Below, piece after piece: positions 7,785 to 14,350 of a DNA stretch of 64,000 nucleotides. The stretch spans positions 1-64,000 of the forward strand of contig NZ_JACBFQ010000002.1 in assembly GCF_021401125.1 (NCBI RefSeq). Reading direction: 5' to 3'. Positions within the stretch are counted from its first letter, which is position 1; every line of letters starts with the position of its first letter. The DNA comes from Xanthobacter sp. NM-59 (GTDB taxonomy: Bacteria > Pseudomonadota > Alphaproteobacteria > Rhizobiales > Xanthobacteraceae). The notes beneath the pieces were generated by a model that had not been told where the DNA came from, searched no databases, and worked only from the letters and a program-made list of their open reading frames with translations. The translations under genes were made by a program, and so were the position numbers.

Positions 7785-10532
7785 CTATGCCATCGCCTCT
7801 TCGGGCTGCGGCGCCTTATCGGGCAGGCCGTCCCCTCTCCCCTCGCCGACCACCGGCGGAGTGAGACCGGGTGCATCGAGCCGGTAGAGAAAACGGCCAT
7901 CGGGCGCCACGTCCACGAACACGCCATTGATGGGTCTTTCCTCGCTCATGCGGGCGAGCAGCTCGGTGGCGATCTCCGGCAGCAGGGTGCGCGAGACAAT
8001 GTGATCAATGTTGCGCGCGCCGCTCTCCACTTCCGTGCAGCGGCGGGCGATCTGCTCCACCACCGCGTCGGAATAGGCAAAGGCCATCTTCTGGCTGTCG
8101 GCGAGCCGCCGCCCCACGCGATCGAGCTTCAGGCGCACGATATCGCCCAGCGTGTCGCCCAGGAGCGGATAGAAGGGCACGATCTGCATGCGGGCCAGCA
8201 GCGCCGGCTTGAAATAACGCGACAAAGTGGGCCGGATGGCTCCGACGAGATCCTCCATGGACGGCCGCTCGGCGCGCGTGCCCATGTCGGTGATGATGTC
8301 GGTGGCCAGGTTGCTGGTGAGGATGACGATGGTGTTCTTGAAATCGACCACCCGGCCCTCGCCGTCCGACAGCACGCCCTTGTCGAACACCTGGTAGAAC
8401 AGGTTCAGCACTTCCGGATCGGCCTTTTCCACCTCGTCCAGCAGCACCACCGAATAGGGCCGCTGGCGCACCGCCTCGGTAAGGATGCCGCCTTCGCCAA
8501 AGCCCACATAGCCGGGCGGCGAGCCGACCAGCTTGGAAACCGTATGGCGTTCCTGGAACTCCGACATGTTGATGGAGACCAGGAAGCGCTCACCGCCGAA
8601 CAGCAGGTCCGCCAGCGCGGTGGCGAGCTCGGTCTTGCCGACGCCCGAGGGCCCCACGAACAGGAACACGCCCATGGGCTGGGTGGGGCTGTTGAGGCCG
8701 GCCTTGGCCGCCCGCATGCCCTCGTCGATGGCCGCCACCGCCTGGGCCTGGCCCTTGATGCGGCGGGATAGATTTTCCGCCAGCGCGAGCACCGAGGCCG
8801 CCTCGTCGCGCACCATGTTGCCCACGGGGATGCCGGTCCAGTCGGCGATCACCTGGCCCACCGTCTCCGGCGTCACCTCGTAATGCAGCAGGCCGGCCCG
8901 GCCCTGATGGGCGCGCAGCTCGGCGAGGGTCGCCGCGAGGGCCGCGCGCAGCTCCGCCTCGCGCTCCGCCGCCATGGGCGGTTCCGCTTCGGCTTCAGCG
9001 GTTTCCGCGGCCAGGGCGTTGAGCTGCTGGCGGAGGTCGAGCACCCGGTCCACCAGCAGCTTCTCCGCCTGCCAGCGCGCCTCCAAAGCGGCGATGTCGG
9101 CGTGCAGCACGTCGATTTCGGTGCGGATTTCGGCGCAGCGCGGGTCGGGCGTGGTGCCCAGGGTGGCGTGGTCGCGCTCTAGGGCGGCCAGCTCGCGCTC
9201 CAGCATGGCGATGCGGCGCTCGTTCACCTCCAGCGCGCGCGGCCGGCTCGACAAGGAGAGCTTCACCCGCGCGCAGGCGGTGTCCAGCACGTCCACCGCC
9301 TTGTCTGGCAGCTGGCGGCCGGAAATGTAGCGGGCCGAGAGCTGGGCCGCGGCCATCACCGCATCGTCGCGCACATAAACATTGTGGCTGCGCTCATAGA
9401 CGGGCCGCAGGCCGCGCAGGATGGTGGCCGCGTCCGCCGGGCTGGGCTCGTCCAGCTTCACCACCTGGAAGCGCCGCTCCAGCGCCGCGTCCTTCTCGAA
9501 GTATTTCTTGTATTCGCTCCAGGTGGTGGCGGCGATGGTGCGCAGCTCCCCGCGCGCCAGAGCCGGCTTCAGGAGGTTCGCCGCGTCGCTTCCGCCAGCG
9601 GGACCGCCGGCGCCCACCAGCATGTGGGCCTCATCGATGAACAGGATGATGGGCGTGGGAGAGGCCTTCACCTCATCCACGATGCCCTTGAGGCGGTTCT
9701 CGAACTCGCCCTTCACCCCGGCCCCCGCCTGGAGCATGCCGAGGTCGATGCCGATGAGCTCCACCTGCTTCAGGAAATCCGGCACGTCGCCCTGTGCGAT
9801 CTTGAGGGCCAGGCCCTCCACCACCGCCGTTTTGCCCACGCCCGGCTCGCCGACGCAGATGGGATTGTTCTTCCGCCGCCGGCCGAGAATATCGATAATC
9901 TGCAAGATCTCGCGATCCCGACAGAAAACCGGATCGATTTTTCCGGCACGCGCCAGGGCCGTGAAATCGGTGGCGAAGCGGCCGAGCACGCTGTCCGCCG
10001 CGCGGCTTGAGGGGGTGCCTTCGACGCCGGCCGGACCGGGCACCATTGGTGCGCGCGTCTCCGACGACTTGGCGAACAGGTCTTGGAACTTCGCCTTCAA
10101 CTCCGCCGCCGGCACCTGGCGCAGGGTGTCCCACCACTCCGCGAGGCCGAAGCGGTTGGAATTCTGCAACACCGCCAGCAGCATGGTGCCCGAGCGCACC
10201 GCCGTCAGCGACAGTTCCACCGACCCCACGAGCCACGCATCGGTAATCGCCTCGATGAGGCTGGGCGCGAACACGGGGCGGCCGGGATTGCCCGGCTTCA
10301 TCTCCTCCACCGCCCGCTGCAGCCGGCGCTTGAGCAGAGGCACGTCCACCTCGAAATGGCGCAGGGCGAGCGGCAGGTCACGGTCCGCGTCGTCCACCAT
10401 GGTGAGCAGGAGATGCTCCACCGTGACCTCATAATGCCCACGCCCCACCGCAAGTCCGGCCGCCGTCTCCAGCGAACGCTTCACATAGGGGCCGAGGCGA
10501 TCCAGGAGGGACTTGAGGTCGAGCGACAGCAT
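7785..10532 (-). CDS. clpV: T6SS sheath-recycling AAA+ ATPase ClpV (TssH)
   Basis: 915 residues from the ATG at 10532, which has GAGG nine bases upstream; a GTG at 10547 would add five residues. Order of domains: ClpN-type N-domain (about 1-150), first AAA+ module (GEPGVGKTAVVEGLA), helical middle domain (Leu/Glu/Arg-rich, about 410-520), second AAA+ module (GPSGVGKTELATALA). It begins MLSLDLKSLLDRLGPYVKRS, as expected for T6SS ClpV and unlike chaperone ClpB. ClpV disassembles contracted TssBC sheaths for reuse. It is first gene of an operon with the sigma-54 activator and the second kinase. Confidence 0.95.
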   Translation of the reverse strand: MLSLDLKSLLDRLGPYVKRSLETAAGLAVGRGHYEVTVEHLLLTMVDDADRDLPLALRHFEVDVPLLKRRLQRAVEEMKPGNPGRPVFAPSLIEAITDAWLVGSVELSLTAVRSGTMLLAVLQNSNRFGLAEWWDTLRQVPAAELKAKFQDLFAKSSETRAPMVPGPAGVEGTPSSRAADSVLGRFATDFTALARAGKIDPVFCRDREILQIIDILGRRRKNNPICVGEPGVGKTAVVEGLALKIAQGDVPDFLKQVELIGIDLGMLQAGAGVKGEFENRLKGIVDEVKASPTPIILFIDEAHMLVGAGGPAGGSDAANLLKPALARGELRTIAATTWSEYKKYFEKDAALERRFQVVKLDEPSPADAATILRGLRPVYERSHNVYVRDDAVMAAAQLSARYISGRQLPDKAVDVLDTACARVKLSLSSRPRALEVNERRIAMLERELAALERDHATLGTTPDPRCAEIRTEIDVLHADIAALEARWQAEKLLVDRVLDLRQQLNALAAETAEAEAEPPMAAEREAELRAALAATLAELRAHQGRAGLLHYEVTPETVGQVIADWTGIPVGNMVRDEAASVLALAENLSRRIKGQAQAVAAIDEGMRAAKAGLNSPTQPMGVFLFVGPSGVGKTELATALADLLFGGERFLVSINMSEFQERHTVSKLVGSPPGYVGFGEGGILTEAVRQRPYSVVLLDEVEKADPEVLNLFYQVFDKGVLSDGEGRVVDFKNTIVILTSNLATDIITDMGTRAERPSMEDLVGAIRPTLSRYFKPALLARMQIVPFYPLLGDTLGDIVRLKLDRVGRRLADSQKMAFAYSDAVVEQIARRCTEVESGARNIDHIVSRTLLPEIATELLARMSEERPINGVFVDVAPDGRFLYRLDAPGLTPPVVGEGRGDGLPDKAPQPEEAMA

Positions 10533-10677
10533 CTTCACAACCCTCACGGTGCTGATTTACCAGCGCCAGGACGCAGGCCGCCCCCGGCACATGCATTCCG
10601 GGCCACGGGAAAACCCCGGCCGGCCCGCGCTTGCGGCGGCAGAAGACTGGCAATACGTGACCCCGCAATGACAAGGC

Positions 10678-10710
10678 GCGCGCGGCCGGAGACAAAAGCC
10701 AGCCGCGCGC
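10678..10710. other. GC-rich hairpin between hcp and clpV
   Basis: A 9-bp perfect stem (10678-10686 with 10702-10710) and a 15-base loop lie just after the hcp stop. It has no T-run on the downstream side of the minus strand, so it may be a transcript-end stabiliser or weak terminator that keeps hcp mRNA levels above those of clpV. Confidence 0.4.
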
Positions 10711-10718
10711 AAAAACCG

Positions 10719-11234
10719 TCAGGTATTGGGCTTGCGCCAGTCGTCGGAACCGGAGGTACCGGCCTTCTCGTGCGTCCAGGTCACCTTGCGATAGGTGAAG
10801 GACCAGTCCTCCATGTGCTGGAGCTTGCTGTTCTCTTCCATCAGGGCATTGGGGATCATGCCCTTGCCGTCCACCAGCACGGCGTCTTCCCACTTGATGG
10901 TGAAATACTTTTCCTGCTGGCCGGAGGTGGAGGTGCGCCAGAAGGAAAGGGTGATCTCGGTCAGCACCTCGCCGGTGGCAAGCGCCTGCCACAGCAGGGG
11001 AGAGGCCTTGTCCATGTATTTGGTGATCGTCGCGGGCTGATGCACGCGCGTACCCGTGGGCTGGCCCGACTGCGGGTCGCGGGGGATGATCACGTTGGAG
11101 GAGAAGGCCTGGACGATGCACTCGTCCTCATGCCCTTCCTGCCAGAGGTTGCCCACGCTGTCGTTCGTGAAGGCGCCCTTGGTGATCTCGCCCTGCTTCT
11201 CACCCTTGATGGAAATATAGGCGGGTTGCGGCAT
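10719..11234 (-). CDS. hcp: Hcp, T6SS inner-tube protein (TssD)
   Basis: 171 residues. Hcp forms the stacked hexameric rings of the T6SS tube and is secreted. The start MPQPAYISIKGEKQGEI and the later blocks NVIIPRD and TITKYMDKASPLL are characteristic of the family. The gene is monocistronic: its upstream region carries a sigma-54-type promoter, and a GC-rich hairpin follows its stop. Separate strong transcription fits the high copy number of Hcp. Confidence 0.96.
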   Translation of the reverse strand: MPQPAYISIKGEKQGEITKGAFTNDSVGNLWQEGHEDECIVQAFSSNVIIPRDPQSGQPTGTRVHQPATITKYMDKASPLLWQALATGEVLTEITLSFWRTSTSGQQEKYFTIKWEDAVLVDGKGMIPNALMEENSKLQHMEDWSFTYRKVTWTHEKAGTSGSDDWRKPNT

Positions 11235-11283
11235 TTCATCCTCTATCGATCACGACCGGGATTCTCCCGGCAGCCCCTCTTAC

Positions 11284-11298
11284 GCAACCCGCATGCCA
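11284..11298 (-). promoter_or_regulatory. Candidate sigma-54 (-24/-12) promoter of hcp
   Basis: Read on the minus strand the sequence is TGGCATGCGGGTTGC. It matches the sigma-54 consensus TGGCACG-N4-TTGC at all invariant positions (GG and GC separated by exactly 10 bases), with one mismatch in the -24 element. It ends 49 bases before the hcp ATG. The locus encodes its own sigma-54 activator at 6138-7772, which supports function. Confidence 0.75.
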
Positions 11299-11472
11299 GT
11301 ATTGTCTCAGAAATACGTCAACACGGAAACAAGACGCGAGCCGTTGTCTATCAAGGCTGCAGTCTCCACAACCAACGACTGGGAACAACTTTATGCCTGC
11401 CGGAGCGATTGCGCGGAAATCTGCGCAGTTCCCGAAATTGCGCACGCTTCTGCTCAAGCCCCCGCGCGGTGG

Positions 11473-11817
11473 TCAGGCGCCGGGCCCCACGCGCCCCACG
11501 GGGATGAGCGCGCACTCCACATTCAGGAAGGCGCGGGTCTTCAAATCGAGGATGGCGTTGCCCTCGCAGCGATATCCACCCTCCCCTTCCACCGCCTCGC
11601 CGCCCACCGCGTACATCAGCGCCGCGCGTCCGGCATAGGTCACCGACTGGTGCGGCGCGTGGGTCAGGCTCAGCCGCAGCCGCACGCCGGCCAGGGTCAG
11701 GTCCTGCCACGAGGTGGCGCGGTGACCATCCGGATGGCGGCTGATGGCATCGCGCACCGCGGCGGAGAGGATCATTTCCCGCGGGTTCATGTCCCGCACC
11801 GGCGGCTGCCAGCTCAT
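11473..11817 (-). CDS. Small protein of unknown function, last gene of the VgrG operon
   Basis: 114 residues; the ATG overlaps the stop of the upstream TPR gene (ATGA at 11814-11817), so it is very likely translated. I do not recognise the family. It has no signal peptide or membrane segment and looks like a compact alpha/beta domain: a helical start (REMILSAAVRDAISRHP) followed by beta-rich segments with a Glu/Gly/Tyr loop and a hydrophobic end (LNVECALIPVGRVG). Being last in an operon of VgrG, tip and adaptor genes, it could be an immunity protein or assembly factor, but nothing in the sequence decides this. Confidence 0.65.
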   Translation of the reverse strand: MSWQPPVRDMNPREMILSAAVRDAISRHPDGHRATSWQDLTLAGVRLRLSLTHAPHQSVTYAGRAALMYAVGGEAVEGEGGYRCEGNAILDLKTRAFLNVECALIPVGRVGPGA

Positions 11818-13625
11818 GCCACCTCCTCCTGCGCCGCCTCGGGCGCCATGGTCGACCGAAGGGCGGCGAGCGCATCATCCCAGCGGCCCGGCGTGCTCTG
11901 CCCGATCACGCGGAGGGTGGGGTACCACAGGGCGCGCTCCGCCCGCCGGGCCCATGCCCAGGGCTGGTGCGCGGGGCTGAGCACGATGCCCTCGCGCCCC
12001 AGTGCTCCCGCCACATGAAGCGCCAGCGCGCCCGGCCCCACCACGAGGTCGAGCTGGGCGATGGCCGCCGCCAGATCGCGGAAATCGCCGAAATGCGCAC
12101 CGGCATCGACGATGGACGGGTGAGCCGCCAATTGCCGGCGGCTGGCGTCGAAGGCCAGGGACACCCATGTCCCGCGGCCTTCCGGCCGCTCGCCGAGCGC
12201 CGCCATCAGCGCGTCCAGCATGATGCCGGGCTCGTCCTCGTCCCAGACGAGCCCCACCAGCGGCCGTGGAAATTCAGAAAATGCGGCGCGCCAAGTCTCA
12301 TCGCGGCGCGCTTCGACCGCGAGGTAGGGCGCCGTGGGAAGCTCCGCTCCGTCCTCCGCGATGCTCACGCCCACGAGGGCCGGCAGATCCGTCAGGGCCA
12401 CCGCATCGGCTGGCGGCCGATCCGTGGTCGGGGCAAGGCCGACAAGGCCCGCCAGCACTGGCTGAAGCTCCGGCTCGGCATGACAGGTGAGACGGCTACC
12501 CGCCGGCGCCACCTGCCGCGCGAAGCGGCCGAGCAACACCACATCCGCCGCCGGCGTGCCCAGAGGCACCGCGAGCACCGGGGGAGACGGGGGCTCGGCG
12601 GCAGGGGGCCAGACCTCGCCGACGCGGCCCAGCGCCAGCCGCAGATCGTCACCCATGGCCTTCACCGCGGCCGCCGCGGGCGCCTGCCGCGCCGCGACCT
12701 CGACGAACGACAACGCCCGCTCCAGATCCCCACCAAGCCGCAGCAGCTGCGCCATGCGCAGCAGCTGGTCTACATTTTCCGGATCGCGCCGCACCAGCGC
12801 ACCGAAGGTCGCCAGGGCGCGAGCGCCCTCGCCTTTGAGGATGAAGCGCGAGGCCAAAAGATGATTGGCCTCCACATGGTGGGGGGCGGTCGCGACGATG
12901 CGGCGCAAATGGCGCTCGGCCTCCTCCCACTGGCTCATGTCCACCAGCCGCCGCGCCAGCAGCAGCGCAGCGCCGTGGTCCGTGGGCGCCTGCAGATAGG
13001 CCTGCCGCGCGAGCTCCAGCGCTTCGGCCCGCCGCCCCGTCCGCGCCAGGACCTCCGACAGCAAAGCGAGATCCTCCCCCTCCCCCGGGCGCAGCTCCAG
13101 CGCCTTGCGCAGGGCCTGCTCCGCCGCGAACGGCCCATCGGCCATGAAGGCAATGCGCCCCGCCAGCGCGTGGGCCTGCGCCAGAAGCTCGAGGCCCTCC
13201 TGCGGCCGCCTGTCGAGCACCGCCGCCACCTGGTCCCGCGCGCGGCCGAGATCGCCGGCCGCCAGCAGGAAGGCGGCAAGGGTCAGGCGATGCGCGCCCG
13301 CCGCGGGCTCCAGCTCCACCGCCCGCTCGAAACAGAACAGCGCGTCGTCCTCGCGCCCCGCCAGGCGATGGACCATGCCGAGACTGGCCACGATGTCCGC
13401 CCGCCCCGGCTGGTGGCTGGCGAGCGCGCCGAGCAGCTCGAAAGCATGCTCCACCTGCCCCTGGGCGATGAGGAGAGAGGCCCGCAGCGCCAGCGCATCC
13501 ACATGGGCGGGCTCGGCCGAAAGCACGTCCTCCACCAGCATGTCGGCCGCATCCATGCGCCCCGCCGCTATGAAGCGGCGCGCGGCCTCCAACGCTCCTT
13601 GCGGGTTGATCTCCATGCGCTCCAT
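11814..13625 (-). CDS. TPR protein with a GT9-like glycosyltransferase domain, T6SS-associated
   Basis: 603 residues from the ATG at 13625, one base after the upstream stop; ATG 13616, preceded by GGAG, is an alternative. Residues about 5-330 are tandem tetratricopeptide repeats (repeated ALF-FERAVELEP and A-L-LRPGEG units). From about 380 to the end the sequence follows the ADP-heptose-transferase-like (GT9) module found behind TPRs in many proteobacteria: PLVGLVWDED, DFRDLAAAIAQLDLVVG, ALHVAGALG and the end block LWYPTLRVIGQ-PGRWDDAL. The usual VDTA-HLAGA motif is degenerate here (VVGPGALALHVAGA), so activity is uncertain. TPR proteins in T6SS spike operons may act as chaperones or adaptors. 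Confidence 0.75.
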   Translation of the reverse strand: MERMEINPQGALEAARRFIAAGRMDAADMLVEDVLSAEPAHVDALALRASLLIAQGQVEHAFELLGALASHQPGRADIVASLGMVHRLAGREDDALFCFERAVELEPAAGAHRLTLAAFLLAAGDLGRARDQVAAVLDRRPQEGLELLAQAHALAGRIAFMADGPFAAEQALRKALELRPGEGEDLALLSEVLARTGRRAEALELARQAYLQAPTDHGAALLLARRLVDMSQWEEAERHLRRIVATAPHHVEANHLLASRFILKGEGARALATFGALVRRDPENVDQLLRMAQLLRLGGDLERALSFVEVAARQAPAAAAVKAMGDDLRLALGRVGEVWPPAAEPPSPPVLAVPLGTPAADVVLLGRFARQVAPAGSRLTCHAEPELQPVLAGLVGLAPTTDRPPADAVALTDLPALVGVSIAEDGAELPTAPYLAVEARRDETWRAAFSEFPRPLVGLVWDEDEPGIMLDALMAALGERPEGRGTWVSLAFDASRRQLAAHPSIVDAGAHFGDFRDLAAAIAQLDLVVGPGALALHVAGALGREGIVLSPAHQPWAWARRAERALWYPTLRVIGQSTPGRWDDALAALRSTMAPEAAQEEVA

Positions 13626-13626
13626 G

Positions 13627-14295
13627 CTAGCCCACCGTCACCCGCGTGCCGTCGAACCGAAGGTCTTCCTTCGCCCTGACAACGGCGCTGTGGGCGGTTT
13701 CGACGGAAACCTGATCCACGTTCCGCACCAGGGTTCCCACCTCGCTCACGTCGGCGCCGGTGATGCGTGTGGTGCGCTCGCCCGCCTGCACCGCCAGCGC
13801 GTCGGCCACCGTCTCGCTGCGGCGCGCCGTGGTGCGCAGCAGGTCCGCGATGAAAGCCGCCATGCGCCCGACCAGGCTGAACGAGGTGGCGAGCACCCGC
13901 ACCGTCTCGCCATCCACAGTCGCTTCCCGGCCCTGCAGGGTGAGCCGCTCGCGCCCCTGAATGGCCACATCGGGCGCGGCCAGCACCACGCGGCGGGCAC
14001 CGGGCACGGCAAGGGCCATGGCATCGGGCAACAGGCGATCGAGCACGGCCAGCACGAACACCTCGCCGTCCGCGCGCGCCACCAGCACGCGGTCGCCGGC
14101 CTCCGGAACGAGCAGGCAGCTCAGCGCTTGGCGCGCCCATAGCCGCTCGTCCCCAATGGCGACGCCGATCCGGCCATCTGCCTCCACCGCGAACACCCGG
14201 GCCGGCAGCAAGCCGGCGGCCGAGCTGGGGCGCGGCGCCTCCGCCGGCTGCGGGGCGCTGCCATCACGCGTGCCTTCTCCATCCGCAAGGACCAT
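13627..14295 (-). CDS. DUF3540 domain protein (T6SS spike-associated)
   Basis: 222 residues from the ATG at 14295, which follows GGAGG at five bases; an upstream ATG at 14340 lacks such a site. It resembles the DUF3540 family. The C-terminal half is a run of short beta strands typical of a beta-helix (MALAVPGARRVVLAAPDVAI, then repeated V/T/G strands), like the VgrG needle. DUF3540 genes are commonly found beside vgrG, DUF4150 and DUF2169 genes and are thought to help load or form the spike. The gene lies 55 bases after vgrG and one base before the TPR gene. Confidence 0.75.
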   Translation of the reverse strand: MVLADGEGTRDGSAPQPAEAPRPSSAAGLLPARVFAVEADGRIGVAIGDERLWARQALSCLLVPEAGDRVLVARADGEVFVLAVLDRLLPDAMALAVPGARRVVLAAPDVAIQGRERLTLQGREATVDGETVRVLATSFSLVGRMAAFIADLLRTTARRSETVADALAVQAGERTTRITGADVSEVGTLVRNVDQVSVETAHSAVVRAKEDLRFDGTRVTVG

Positions 14296-14350
14296 GTCAC
14301 CCTCCACGATCACCGCGTGTTCAAGACAGAAACGCCCCATCCGCCGGGGC

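Noticed and set aside
6372-8771. Very long open frame on the plus strand, antisense to clpV and the sigma-54 activator
   Set aside because: It arises from high GC; the predicted protein is His/Arg/Gly-rich without a domain, and the opposite strand has certain genes.
11341-11400. Second sigma-54-like sequence before hcp (TTGGTTGTGGAGACTGC on the minus strand)
   Set aside because: GG and GC are 11 bases apart instead of 10, and the better site lies closer to the gene.
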